Source: Deroplatys truncata (Eukaryota > Arthropoda > Insecta > Mantodea > Mantidae). Taken from it: DNA of 64,000 nt. Below the pieces are notes generated by a model. The model searched no databases. It saw nothing but the letters and a program-made list of their open reading frames with translations, and was not told the origin of the DNA. Of this stretch, positions 1 through 11,252 are shown piece by piece. A program made the position numbers and the translations under genes. The stretch is from contig CM060979.1 in the NCBI GenBank assembly GCA_030765065.1, positions 104,334,350 through 104,398,349 on the forward strand, in the 5' to 3' direction. How positions within the stretch are numbered: the stretch's first letter is position 1; every line of letters starts with the position of its first letter.

Positions 1-196
1 TTACCTGCGTCAATTGAAAATAAATATATTTGTCTAGCTTCATGTGACGTACTACGGGGGTAAGTCAATAAGTATTATTGTAGGTTGGCTGTATCGGTTT
101 GTGCGAGTGCACGACGACAAGTTGTTCCTTTGTCTCCGCTTGTGGAATGTTTGAACGTTATCACTACAGTCAGTATTGCATTGTTGCATAATAAGC

Positions 197-672
197 ATGG
201 CTGCATCCCACACCGTGCACCAAAGAAGAACAGCGTGTGGTTATCCGTTCTTCGTCGTCTGAAGGTGTACCAGGAGACAAAATTCATTGAACTTTTCGCA
301 CAATATGCTGGCAATGTTTACCTCGGCGAAATGTGTACGAATGGATTGAAAAGTTCAAAAATGGTCGGACAACTGTGAAGGACGAGGAAAGAGCAAGACG
401 CCCATACATGTCCACTAGTGACGTCAACAATGAGCAAGTGGGTATCCTGACTCAGAGAACCGAAGATTGACTGTCGCTGAAGTGGCAAAACATATCTTTT
501 TTGGTCCACCCAAAAAAGCCTTAAGAGGCCGTCGCTACACCACAGACCCAAAATGAAGGAAGTGGTGCATACATGGTTTGCTGTTCAATCGAAAAACTTT
601 TTTTCTGAGGGCATCAGGAAATTTGTGCAACGACGGACCATATGCATTGAGAAGCAAGGGGACTACGTTAAA
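197..672 (+). pseudogene. Mariner transposase remnant, N and C termini joined
   Basis: The reading starts at an ATG at 197. The first part gives the mariner DNA-binding region across shifting frames, including VYEWIEKFKNGRTTVKDEE, the usual helix-turn-helix linker. From about 500 the text jumps to the family C terminus: ALRGRR, then VHTWFAVQSKNFFSEGIRKF and CIEKQGDYVKK. The whole catalytic core with its three acidic residues is missing, so the copy cannot make active transposase. Several frame changes and stops are also present. The reading ends at the HINE-like insertion. Recognition is by remembered mariner protein text. The family call is firm, the subfamily is not. Confidence 0.85.
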
Positions 673-3007
673 AAACCTGATGTGTTACACTCACATGACT
701 TTCTCTACTGTTGTACAAACTATGTTTACAAACGCTTATTCTCCATATGCTTCATGTTAATCGAGATATCGAGATGTCAATCTTATTGGTAATTTTCATG
801 TGGATGCAAGGGAAATGTGGTAGGTTTTATCGTCAGTGAAATATTTTAAGACCTGGTTGCTATGTGCCGCATTCCATTCTCTTTACATGTCCAGGACATA
901 AAAAAAATCTGATGTGTTACACTCACATGACTTTCTCTACTCTTGTACAATCTAATTTTACAAACGCCTATTCTCCATATGCTTCATGTTAATCGAGATA
1001 TCGAGATGTCAATCTTATTGGTAATTTTCTTGTAGATGCAAGGGAAATATGGTAGCCTTTAAGCGATAGTCAAATATTTTAACGCTGGTTGCTATGTGGC
1101 GCATTCCATTCTCTTTGCATGTCCAGGACATAAAAAAATGAATAACGAATTTGAGAAAAAGTATGAATATTGGAAAATCTAAGGAAATAACAAGCAATAT
1201 CTCGAAAACGGTTCACTCAACAAAAGAAATGTATATGACATAAGTTGTGTATTTTAACGTGATCTACATTTTGTGTGTAATCAAATTTTGTCTATCTCTT
1301 ATGGTTTACCAGTTATGCAAAAGTCGTTCACAATGAAGAATACTTTTGGAGACATTCCCAGAAAATTCGAGATATACATTTCATTTGTCATGAAAATATG
1401 TTAAACATATGATATTTTAATCAAAATCGTTAGGGCCATTTTTGAGAAAATTAAAATTTTCGAAAAATGTTCCAAGTAAAGGGTAATCTGGGGTGGGGGG
1501 ATTTTCTTGAAAACCTTCGTGTCGCATCTCTGGAAGATACTGAACCTAAATACCAAGTTTGGTGTTTATCCGACTGTTCGTTTCTGAGTTATGCTGTTCA
1601 CAGACAGACACACAGACACACACACACACAGACATGTTTCCAAAAATGCTTTTTTTGGATTCAGGGGGAATCAAAACAAATATTTCCAATGAAATCTCGG
1701 TATCGAATTTTTGGGTGGAATACAATACTTCCCCTACTTACTATACGTAGTAGAGAAAGTAAAAAATGAATAACGAATTTGAGAAAAAGTATAAATATTG
1801 GAAAATTTAAGGGAATAACAGCCAATATCTCGAAAATGGTTCACTCAACAAAAAAAATGTACATGACATAAATTGTGTATTTTAACGTGATCTACATTTT
1901 GTGTGTAATCAAATTTTGTCTATCTCTTATGGTTTACCAGTTATGCAAAAGTCGTTCACAATGAAGAATACTTTTGGAGACCTTCCCAGAAAATTCGAGA
2001 TATACATTTCATTTGTCATGAAAATATGTTAAACATATGATATTTTAATCAAAATCGTTAGGGCCATTTTTGAGAAAATTAAAATTTTCGAAAAATGTTC
2101 CAAGTAAAGGGTAATCTGGGGTGGGGGGATTTTCTTGAAAACCTTCGTGTCGCATCTCTGGAAGATACTGAACCTAAATACCAAGTTTGGTGTTTATCCG
2201 ACTGTTCGTTTCTGAGTTATGCTGTTCACAGACAGACACACAGACACACACACACACAGACATGTTTCCAAAAATGCTTTTTTTGGATTCAGGGGGAATC
2301 AAAACAAATATTTCCAATGAAATCTCGGTATCGAATTTTTGGGTGGAATACAATACTTCCCCTACTTACTATACGTAGTAGAGAAAGTAAAAAATCAATA
2401 ACGAATTTGAGAAAAAGTATAAATATTTGAAAATTTAAGGGACTAACAAGCAATATCTCGAAAATGGTTCACTCAACAAAAAAAACGTATATGACATAAA
2501 TTGTGTATTTTAACGCGATCTACATTTTGCGTGTAGTAAAATTTTGTCTATCTTTTATGGTTTACCAGTTATGCAAAAGTCGTTCACAATGAAGAATACT
2601 TTTGGAGACATTCCCAGAAAATTCGAGATATACATTTCATTTGTCATGAAAATATGTTAAATATATGATATTTTAATCAAAATCGTTAGAGCCATTTTTG
2701 AGAAAATTAAAATTTTCGAAAAATGTTCCATGTAAAGGGTAATCTGGGGTGGAAGGATTTTCTTGAAAACCTTCGTGTCGAATCTCTGAAAGATACTGAA
2801 CCTAAATACCAAGTTTGGTGTTTATCCGACTGTTCGTTTCTGAGTTATGCTGTTCACAGACACACACACGGACATGTTTCTAAAAATGCTTTTTTTTGGA
2901 TTCAGGGGGTCTTAAAACATATAATTTCGGTGAAATCTCGGTATCGAATTTTTGGGTGGAATACAATACTTCCTCTACTTACTATACGTAGTAGAGAAAG
3001 TAAAAAT
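671..3007 (+). repeat. Tandem HINE-like array: two head units, three body units
   Basis: A head unit of about 232 bp (from AATCTGATGTG to AGGACATAAAA) occurs twice, at 671-900 and 901-1135. A body unit follows three times at an exact 628-bp period: 1141-1768, 1769-2396 and 2397-3007. The last is shorter because its CA-rich tract is shorter. The right halves of the first two body units are nearly identical, so that duplication is recent. Every body unit ends with TAGTAGAGAAAGTAAAAA. Open frames in the body units translate the CA/CACAGA tract and are not genes. Confidence 0.9.
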
Positions 3008-3577
3008 TATTTGCGGATACTTATTGACTTATCCTCGTATATATAAGTGCAACACCATTTGATAATGCCATGTTTGTCACCTGTACCAGAACGAAGTGTT
3101 GTAAAGAGCAACATAAAACTGAAAGGAGTAAAACCTCCCCTCTGACGTTGACCAAGGTAAACAGCTCAGAAAAACACATAAACTTATCAGTATCTCCCAC
3201 ACCTGGTCTGCAAGATACGGTCCCGATAAAACCAAAGCGTTTGTATTGCCTTATATTGGTTGTTACATAAGTATAATGAGGCAACCAACTGAAGGACTGC
3301 TTAAAAGCGGTAAATGCAGCCTTTTAAACAAAGTGTGAAAGGAAGAATAATATCAGAATTTATATGTACATAACGGTGTTTTATCTGCTCAGGTTCTTGC
3401 TTCTACTCTTTAATACGCTGCGTTTATTATACATCCATATGGCATTGCTTTGTAAATGACAGGTTAGTTGTGAAATGCATTGAAACATAGTGTCAAAGCT
3501 GTCCCTGATGCAGGTTATATTAAAAAATATACCTATAAATATATTGGTAGACCCAAAAATAAGGTATTTACTAGAGA

Positions 3578-4461
3578 AAAAAATCTGTTGTGTTACACTC
3601 ACATGACTTTCTCTATTCTTGTACAAACTATTTTTACAAACGCTTATTCTCCATATGCTGCATGTTAATGGAGATATCGAGATGTCAATCTTATTGATAA
3701 TTTTCTTGTAGATGCAAGGGGAATATGGTAGGTTTTAAGCGATAGTCAAATATTTTAACGCTGGTTGCTATGTGGCGCATTCCATTCTCTTTGCATGTCC
3801 AGGACATAAAAAAATGAATAACGAATTTGAGAAAAAGTATAAGTATTGGAAAATTTAAGGGAATAACAAGCAATATCTCGCAAACGGTTCACTCAACAAA
3901 AGAAATGTATATGACATAAATTGTGTATTTTAACGCGATCTACATTTTTTGTGTAGTAAAATTTTGTCTATCTCTTATGGTTTACCAGTTATGAAAAAGT
4001 CGTTCATAATGAAGAATACTTTTGGAGACATTCCCAGAAAATTCGAGATATACATTTTAATTATCATGACAATATCCTAAACATATGATATTTTAATCAA
4101 AATCGTTAGAGCCGTTTTTGAGAAAATTAAAATTTTCGAAAAATGTTCCATGTAAAGGGTAGTCTGGGGTGGGGGGATTTTCTTGAAAACCTTCGTGTCG
4201 CATCTCTGGAAGATACTGAACCTAAATACCAAGTTTGGTGTTTATCCGACTCTTCGTTTTTGAGTTATGCTGTTCACAGACACACAGACACACAGACACA
4301 CAGACACACAGACAGACACACACACGGACATGTTTCCAAAAATGCTTTTTTTGGATTCAGTGAGTCTCAAAACATGTATTTCCGGTGAAATCTCGGTATC
4401 GAAATTTTGGGTGGAATACAATACTTCCCCTACTTACTATACGTAGTAGCGAAAGTAAAAA
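3578..4461 (+). repeat. HINE-like element, single copy
   Basis: One head plus one body unit. The left end carries GTTACACTCACATGACTTTC and the right end GTAGCGAAAGTAAAAA. An internal (CACAGA)n tract lies at about 4278-4325. Its A-rich edges fit insertion into A/T runs. It lies 540 bp from the tandem array and is very similar to it. Confidence 0.85.
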
Positions 4462-5616
4462 TAACAACACAACTGCGTTGACCGAGCTATGTCTGTTTCA
4501 CAGCCTTCTAAAATTCTTTACGCATCTTTTGCATTAAAAGAATTACATATTTTAATAAGGATTAAGGAATTTTCAACTTATAAGGTGTAAGTCGATTGTA
4601 GTTAAGTGGGTTGTAAAGCATACAAGCAAAATATGCAAATAACTTGGTTTGCATTAAAATAACCAACCATGTCCCATACTAACTTCAAATCGGATTTTAT
4701 AATACGAAGTACAAGAACATTTCTAGTTACAGTTTTCTTTAAAACTATTAGCTACATATAGAGCTCTGAAAGTTTTCAGAACTATTGATATATTATTTTG
4801 TCTGTATTATTTTGTTTGTATTATTTAACCTTATATCTTAGAAACTATATTTTTGTTACTAAAACAAAGGAGAAAATAAACTCTGATGTTATGAAATAAA
4901 ACATTAACATAGAAGAAGCTAATTTTAGCAACCAAATAAATTTTCTGTGGAATATCTTGAAGAAAAACATTTATATATGTGTGTGTTTGGTGTGCTTTAG
5001 TAACACTAAACTTAATAATTTTATAGCAAATTGTACTTAGTTTTTCTCATTGTTTTAGTTGTTTTAATGTATTCAACAACTATGAAACATAACAATGTAT
5101 GTCATGCACCGAGATATACATGTACACAGTAAAAGCTGTAGCATAATAAGCCGTATCCTTCCTAGTACCCACAGCGAATCTTTTGAACAGTGATATTTTA
5201 GATGTAATTATTTCACTGCCTCTTACTTTCATGCGTTGCCTACACTTCACTAACCGATATGAAATTGGATTGTATTGACACAAAGCTATCACAACTTCCT
5301 GTTCACTCAATGGAAGGATTTAGATTTGCTCAGCCCCGGATGAAAAAACATTCTCATTACGTGAATTGCATAGCCCGAGAAAAGCGGGGGCTCTTTTCCT
5401 GGGCTCCCGAAACTTCCAATGACTCCCAAGCTCCGAAAGAGTACATGGCCAAAAATTATTTTGTAAATTAAATTACATGATCATACAGCTTATGCTACCA
5501 CTAACCTTTTACATCCCTTGTATTTCGAAACTGTTTTTACTGTTAGTAGAGGTCTTTCTCAAGGAATAGCGTAGTTCCACATTTGAACTCTTGTGCAAAA
5601 TGGAATATAATTTTGG
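4462..5616. other. AT-rich sequence, no feature seen
   Basis: Low-complexity AT-rich DNA with short open frames only. I see no repeat shared with the rest of the window and no splice-bounded exon. Confidence 0.5.
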
Positions 5617-5987
5617 AAATTGATGCAGTAATTTGTATCACAAATTACTTAAATGTAAATAATGATTGTAATATGAATATGCATTTTTATGTGACATTGA
5701 TTTAAGATGTTTATTGATTGTAATTATTGTTGGGAAGTAAGTTTATACTGCCTTACTGAAACTGTCAATAATAGCGTGCAATAATGCAGCGAGGGGGTGA
5801 GCTGTTTATCATTATTGGAAACGAGGAAGTTACGTAATGTTGGCGCGTTTAGAATCTTCTGGAACGTTTCCCTAGAGCATATGTATTCATAATTTTCATT
5901 GGATATTAAAATAGACGCTAATGTTGGCGCGTTTTATTAGCCAATTGCAGTTCAGTTATAATCTTTAGGCATATCGGGGAGTGGGAG

Positions 5988-5995
5988 TATAAATA
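5988..5995 (+). promoter_or_regulatory. TATA box of the 5' LTR
   Basis: TATAAATA in the context GTGGGAG-TATAAATA-GAGC. The related solo LTRs keep TATAAATT at the same place, so it is a conserved family promoter element. Confidence 0.7.
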
Positions 5996-6285
5996 GAGCT
6001 AGGTTAGAGGTAAAGTCCTTCAGTCGGTCAGTTCATCAAAATTCTTTGTACACTACACGTCGCATTCCCGTCAGTTCGTCGAAAGTATTTGCACGGCACA
6101 CTTCGTATATCAATTTGCAGGTTACGCGTAACAGAGTTATGAAAAATCTCAAGTGTGATAAAGTTAATTATACAAAAAGTTGAAGTACGCGAATTAAGAA
6201 ATATCAGTAATGAAGTTATTATAACAGTTTCAGTTTGGCAAGTGTCAAGATCAATATGTAAATGTGATAGTGACTGTGTTTCGAC

Positions 6286-6291
6286 AATAAA
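6286..6291 (+). promoter_or_regulatory. Polyadenylation signal of the 5' LTR
   Basis: AATAAA in the R region, also present in the 3' LTR. It lies about 300 bp past the TATA box. Confidence 0.55.
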
Positions 6292-6584
6292 AGTGTATAA
6301 TAAATTTCTTCATCAGTGTTATCTTTGGATAAAAGATTCCTTTCCGTTTACACAACCTGTATAAAGAGAAGTGCTCGACCCAAGAAAAGATAATAGCTAG
6401 CCGGAGGACAGTAAACAAAAATTAAATCAAATAACAGTCGCATTCTTTCAAACACTAATACTACCGCAAATTGCTAACACCAGATGGAGCTAGCAAACCT
6501 AACAAATGAATCACGTCACAAGATGGCTTCACCACGTTGAGTAAACACATACACAAATAACATTATAAATTTACCATCGCAAAT

Positions 6585-6729
6585 TGGCTTCCCAAAGGTG
6601 GGGCTACAAAAAATGTTAAATATAAATAACATTAAACCACTATCAAATTGGCTCCCAAATGTGGGGCTCAATAAATAAATAAATATAACAGAAGTATACC
6701 ACCGCAAATTGGCACCCAGAACGTGGGGC
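6585..6729 (+). repeat. Three tandem primer-binding-site-like motifs
   Basis: TGGCTTCCCAAAGGTGGGGC (6585), TGGCTCCCAAATGTGGGGC (6649) and TGGCACCCAGAACGTGGGGC (6710), each preceded by AAAT or CAAAT, at spacings of 64 and 61 bp. The last is closest to the retroviral tRNA-Lys primer site TGGCGCCCAACGTGGGGC. The first begins three bases after the LTR, where a primer site is expected. Tandem triplication of this site is unusual. Confidence 0.7.
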
Positions 6730-7076
6730 AGAGTAACCAGGAAAGAAGTGAGATAACCAGGAAGGGGCGAAGGAACCAGGACGTGGAGCGAATAGAGAAG
6801 TGAACTGAACTACAAGACGCAGATTCCAGAAACAACAAAAGGGACGACAGACTACGCGGATGATTGGACATCGTAATTCCGAGATTACAAGGCAACAGGG
6901 GAATTCAACTACAGAACACCTAGACGACGTAGATTCATCATAATACAACGCAGAAGCAACATATAATCTAGGAGAGAGGGGCAGAAAGCTGGACATCAAA
7001 GCAACATCAGCAGATAGCATCAGAGAGGTTAGAAAAGTGTTATTTTAATTCTAAAAAAAAAGGTAAAAAAATTTAA

Positions 7077-8105
7077 ATGTACTTGAGGAGTGGTAGGATA
7101 AAGAAAACAATGTCCACTAATAATACTGAAGAAATAACTATGGAGGGAGATAGTGTAACAGTTAGCTGTAATTCAATACAGGTTATAGAAAATAGCTCAA
7201 ACAATGTAGGATTTGAGGGAGGAAATGTTAGTAAACAAAGTCAGAATAGAATAGTAGGAAATGTTAGTTGTGATGCTAGTATGATGATGGAAATGATAAG
7301 AATTTTTTTTGAAACGTTAAGGGAAGATATGGAAAAGAATAGTGAGAAATTAGAACAAAAATTAACTCAGAGTATGGAAAAGAATAATAGAAAATTAAGG
7401 GAAGATATTAGTAAAAGTATTACAGATCAATTAAGGGAAGATATGCAAAAGAATAATAGAGAAATTAGAAAAGAAATTATTGGTAGGAGTAATGAGATAT
7501 TAGAGCAAAAAGTAGATCAAAGCAGGGAAGAAATTGAAAAGAAAGTTACGAAGCTAGATAGTAGTATGCCAAAAATGAGAGATGAAAATCAGGAAGTAAT
7601 AGCAAGTGAGATAGGAGAAATTTCAAAGAAAATGCTAGACATGAGCAGGGAAATAGGTAACAAAGAAAGTGATGTTAATACTAAAAGTGAACATGTTGAT
7701 GTAGAATGTACAGAGTCAGGTAGTAGAATGAGTAACATTTCAAGTGAGATAAGAGAGATGAAAGAGGTTATGAATGTAGATGTGAATCAGGCGCAAGTTA
7801 ATTTCAGAGGGGAGATATCAGAAATACAGAAGGAGTCGGTAATGCAAAGAAATAAATTGTACGAAGAAGTTAAAGTTTTGCCTGTAAATAATCAAAAGCT
7901 AACTTCTGAAATTAACAAGTACCAAGCTGTTCAGAATGAAAACTCCAATCCAGTACAGTTTAGTACAGATTTGTCAGAGTATTCTCAAGTTAAAAAGATA
8001 CCGCAAGAATTGAAAATGATAGTTGTCAAAAGATGTGTGGTTCAGAAAACTTTAGATTGTTTTCAAATTATATTTTGGGATGAAATTTCATATGAATACT
8101 TTTAA
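7077..8105 (+). CDS. Gag-like coiled-coil protein of the LTR element
   Basis: This 342-codon frame is the longest in the window. It starts MYLRSGRIKK, a basic opening of the kind seen in Gag proteins of Ty3/gypsy-like elements. Residues about 75-260 are rich in Glu, Lys, Asn and Met with heptad-like spacing (EDMEKNSEKLEQK and similar), predicting a long coiled coil. The last 60 residues include NPVQFSTDLSEY and IPQELKMIVVKRC, which look like the start of a capsid domain. No zinc knuckle or pol domain follows. It would assemble with Gag of a helper element, if made. Start choice rests on the first ATG after the leader. This is an old virus-like element part, not a host gene. Confidence 0.7.
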   Translation: MYLRSGRIKKTMSTNNTEEITMEGDSVTVSCNSIQVIENSSNNVGFEGGNVSKQSQNRIVGNVSCDASMMMEMIRIFFETLREDMEKNSEKLEQKLTQSMEKNNRKLREDISKSITDQLREDMQKNNREIRKEIIGRSNEILEQKVDQSREEIEKKVTKLDSSMPKMRDENQEVIASEIGEISKKMLDMSREIGNKESDVNTKSEHVDVECTESGSRMSNISSEIREMKEVMNVDVNQAQVNFRGEISEIQKESVMQRNKLYEEVKVLPVNNQKLTSEINKYQAVQNENSNPVQFSTDLSEYSQVKKIPQELKMIVVKRCVVQKTLDCFQIIFWDEISYEYF

Positions 8106-8913
8106 GAGGTTATCCATGAACAAACTTTGGAAGGTTAGGATACGGCTACGAGTAATGTTTAGCCACACACAATTTGATCCAGGAGGGTAAATAGCAATAA
8201 GATGTAAAGTAAATGCTGGATAGTTAAAGATGACTTGCAGAGAAATGTATTGGAACGTAAGAGGGTTAAATAAATATGTACGTCATGTGAAAGGAGAAAT
8301 AAAATTTTGGACATAATTAAATTTTTTTTAAAAGGAAAATAACATTTTTTTGTAACTATAACAGTATTTGATAATTAAGAATGTAAAGATTGAAACTTAA
8401 TATGATATTAAAGTAAAAGTACGTAAATACAATTCCAAGAGTATTGTTAAAATAAAGTACAAAATAACAAAAATGGGTAAAAATAATTAAAAACAAATAC
8501 TTATGTAGCAAACAGAAAATGTGAAACAGTACTTAGATTTAAGAGATGTAAATATATCTGTGTAAAGGGTGAATATTTTTGGTAAATATGTTTAATAATT
8601 ACAAAAATTCTTAAATGTATAAATTTTTGACAACAACTTAAGAAAGTAAACAATTTTGTAACAGTAACTAAATAATTCAGGGTACAGTATTTGCTATAAA
8701 AAATTGTAATGTCAGATTAATGTCTAAACACATTAGACCAGAGCCAGTAAATAGTGGCGAGATTAAGACAGAACATATGTCGTGTGTTAAATGCGTGTGA
8801 AGTGTCAAGTGAAAGTGATAGCGTGTGTTCCAAGATTTAGGAGACTAAAAACCCAATTATAAAATTTCCAAACAAGTTGTAAATATTTATAATTATGTTT
8901 CTAGTGGGGCATA
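8106..8913 (+). other. Non-coding 3' part of the LTR element
   Basis: AT-rich, no long frame and no recognisable pol sequence. A short purine-rich stretch (AGTGGGGCATA) just before 8914 may be the polypurine tract. Confidence 0.6.
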
Positions 8914-9874
8914 TGATGCAGTAATTTGTATCACAAATTACTTAAATGTAAATAATGATTGTAATATGAATATGCATTTTTATGTGACATTGATTTGAGA
9001 TGTTTATTGATTGTAATTATTGTTGGGAAGTAAGTTTATACTGCCTTACTGAAACTGACAATAATAGCGTGCAATAATGCAGCGAGGGGGTGAGCTGTTT
9101 ATCATTATTGGAAACGAGGAAGTTACGTAATGTTGGCGCGTTTAGAATCTTCTGGAACATTTCCCTAGAGCATATGTATTCATAATTTTCATTGCATATT
9201 AAAATAGACGCTAATGTTGGCGCGTTTTATTAGCCAATTGCAGTTCAGTTATAATCTTTAGGCATATCGGGGAGTGGGAGTATAAATAGAGCTAGGTTAG
9301 AGGTAAAGTCCTTCAGTCTGTCAGTTCATCAAAATTCTTTGTACACTACACGTCGCATTCCCGTCAGTTCGTCGAAAGTATTTGCACGGCACACTTCGTA
9401 TATCAATTTGCAGGTTACGCGTAACAGAGTTATGAAAAATCTCAAGTGTGATAAAGTTAATTATACAAAAAGTTGAAGTACGCGAATTAAGAAATATCAG
9501 TAATGAAGTTATTATAACAGTTTCAGTTTGGCGAGTGTCAAGATCAATATGTAAATATGATAGTGTCTGTGTTTCGACAATAAAAGTGTATAATAAATTT
9601 CTTCATCAGTGTTATCTTTGGATAAAAGATTCCTTTCCGTTTACACAACCTGTATAAAGAGAAGTGCTCGACCCAAGAAAAGATAATAGCTAGCCGGAGG
9701 ACAGTAAACAAAAATTAAATCAAATAACAGTCGCATTCTTTCAAACACTAATACTACCGCAAATTGCTAACACCAGATGGAGCTAACAAACCTAACAAAT
9801 GAATCACGTCACAAGATGGCTTCAACGCGTGAAGTAAACACAAATACACAAACATTATAAGAAATACACTCGCA
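8914..9874 (+). repeat. 3' LTR
   Basis: Same length as the 5' LTR and almost identical over the first 900 bp. The last 60 bp are clearly more diverged. It is followed directly by the target duplication AAAT. Confidence 0.9.
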
Positions 9875-10214
9875 AAATCAATCATCAGTAAGTAATTTTC
9901 CATCAGTTTGCATATGAATAGGATTTCAAAATTGGTGCATGGTAAGGTATGTTTACGTCCCAAATGAGTAAAAATGACAAACACGGCTGGGAGGGGCATA
10001 ACTTGGCAATCGAGATATATAAATGCATAGGTTGTACTCGCAGCGCAACAGTGTGCGCGATGAAGGTCTCAGGTTCACATACCACCATTTGAAGATACTT
10101 TTTATGTTTAGTAAATTTAAAGTTAAACAGTTATTACTGAATTTCATTAAAACACAAATTGTTACTTGTTAGAATATGCTTTAATGAACATCATAAATAA
10201 ACGCAAGAAATGAG

Positions 10215-10400
10215 TAAATCACTCATTTATTCACAGACGTGACTTGAACTTTCGACCTTCACTAAGCCTTTCCAGCATTTTAGCCATTGCGCTACTCGAG
10301 CACGCTAACGAGCATTACCGTAATCCTAACCTGCGGGCTGGTGAATGCGGTGTCTGCTCCTGCATTTCTTTAAAATGCAGGGTTGCCTACTTACCAATCC
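10215..10400 (-). repeat. tRNA-headed SINE-like fragment
   Basis: On the minus strand, TAGCGCAATGGCTAAAATGC resembles an A box and GGTCGAAAGTTCAAGTCACG a B box about 30 bases later. This is the layout of a tRNA-derived pol III promoter. A second weak tRNA-like stretch on the plus strand (about 10030-10090, GGTCTCAGGTTCACATACC) is nearby. Neither folds as a full tRNA by eye. Confidence 0.45.
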
Positions 10401-10433
10401 GCAGGATGAGAAGACTCACGCGGTATATATACA

Positions 10434-10775
10434 CAGGGTGGACCATTTAAGTTGAGACTGTACAATATCCCCAAAACTAAGCGTTGTAGAAAGAAATGCC
10501 TCTAATAAAACTTGCTTGATATTATGGGGGAAAGTAAATGCCATCAATCGTGTTTTTTTTTGGAGGACGTTGTGATGGTCATTTTAGGGTCAATTTAATC
10601 TACAATTAGGGTCGAATTAAATTGACCCCAAAAATGACCATCACAACGTCCTCCAAATAAAATACGACTAATGGCATTTACTTTCCCCGATAAAGCAAGC
10701 TTTTTAAAGGCATTTCTTTCTACAACGCTTAGTTTTGTAGATATTGTACAGTCTAAGCTTAAATAGTCCACCCTG
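10434..10775. mobile_element. Foldback MITE, copy 1
   Basis: Nearly the whole 342 bp is one palindrome. It starts CAGGGTGGACCATTTAAG, ends in its inverse and turns around near 10605. The ends resemble Tc1/mariner inverted repeats. A second copy is at 53287-53640. It has no coding capacity. Confidence 0.9.
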
Positions 10776-11042
10776 CATAAACCACTGCTGAGCACTTATG
10801 GCTTTTTTTCACAAATAATTAAAACTATACTACGAAGAAAATGTTATTCAATTGCTTTAATTTACTTGCAATTAGAAACACTTTTCAATACCGACTAAGA
10901 GAAAAATTATAAATACATACTATAGGTAGAGTTACTAGGTAGGAGATTCACTGATCATAGATATATTTAGCCGCTCATCACGCTATTAAGTCAAAGTAAA
11001 AGTTAGCCGTCTAAAATACTTGGCAATATTTATTTCTTTCTT

Positions 11043-11252
11043 TATGGACGCTCTTTAACTACTGTAGTCCTTAGCGTCCCATTGTATATTGGGCGTGAAA
11101 GACCGGAAATTTTGCTCAGAGGCTTCTTCATCAGGCATGAGGTTCTTTTATGTGCCATAAATCTGACAGGTACCAACGGCTTTACTTCGCTTCCGAAGGA
11201 AGCCACGCTAAGGATTTTTACGCTGGAAAAAGTCCATTGCCCTCGCCGAGTT
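11043..11252 (-). repeat. SINE family 1, head truncated
   Basis: Shares AAGGATTTTTACG, the GGAAGCCACGCTAAG block and the tail TTAGCGTCCC with the copies at 17011, 28105 and 31221. The tRNA-like head is missing here: homology stops at CCTCGCCG. Confidence 0.8.

Larger units (their letters stand above)
55..3037 (+). mobile_element. Mariner element, internally deleted, split by a HINE-like array
   Basis: The left end CGGGGGTAAGTCAATAAGTA and the inverse of the right end (CGAGGATAAGTCAATAAGTA) form a terminal inverted repeat. Each end abuts a TA (53-54 and 3038-3039), the mariner target duplication. Between them lie mariner transposase pieces (197-672) and then about 2.3 kb of unrelated tandem repeat (671-3007). 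Mariner sequence resumes at 3008 with only the right inverted repeat left. Without the insert the element is about 650 bp, half the usual 1.3 kb, so it was already an internally deleted copy. Confidence 0.9.
5621..6581 (+). repeat. 5' LTR
   Basis: Defined by identity with 8914-9874. It carries a TATA box and a polyadenylation signal about 300 bp downstream, as expected for U3-R-U5. The short open frame inside it near 6155 recurs in the other LTR and is not a gene. Confidence 0.9.
5621..9874 (+). mobile_element. LTR retrotransposon with both LTRs, non-autonomous
   Basis: Two direct repeats of 961 bp each (5621-6581 and 8914-9874) start TGATGCAGTA and end CGCA. The 4-bp duplication AAAT flanks the element at 5617-5620 and 9875-9878. 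Three primer-site-like motifs follow the left LTR, then one gag-like frame (7077-8105). I see no protease, reverse transcriptase, RNase H or integrase in the remaining 800 bp, so it depends on another element for mobility. The LTRs differ at only about ten places over their first 900 bp, so the insertion is fairly young. A Ty3/gypsy-type relation is inferred from the 4-bp duplication and the gag text. Confidence 0.9.

Noticed and set aside
671-3007. CRISPR-like array
   Set aside because: Units are hundreds of bases long with no short repeat and spacer pattern, and the setting is an insect genome.
1467-3046. Three repeated open frames starting MFQVKGNLGW / MFHVKGNLGW as a new gene family
   Set aside because: They lie in the non-coding 628-bp body unit, contain the translated CA tract (THTHT), and the frame is broken in diverged copies such as 12046-12917.
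6155-9657. Identical 69-codon frames in both LTRs as a small protein
   Set aside because: They fall in the R/U5 part of each LTR and their identity follows from LTR identity. The related solo LTRs do not keep the frame as far as I can see.
10595-10795. 66-codon frame
   Set aside because: It lies in one arm of the foldback MITE.
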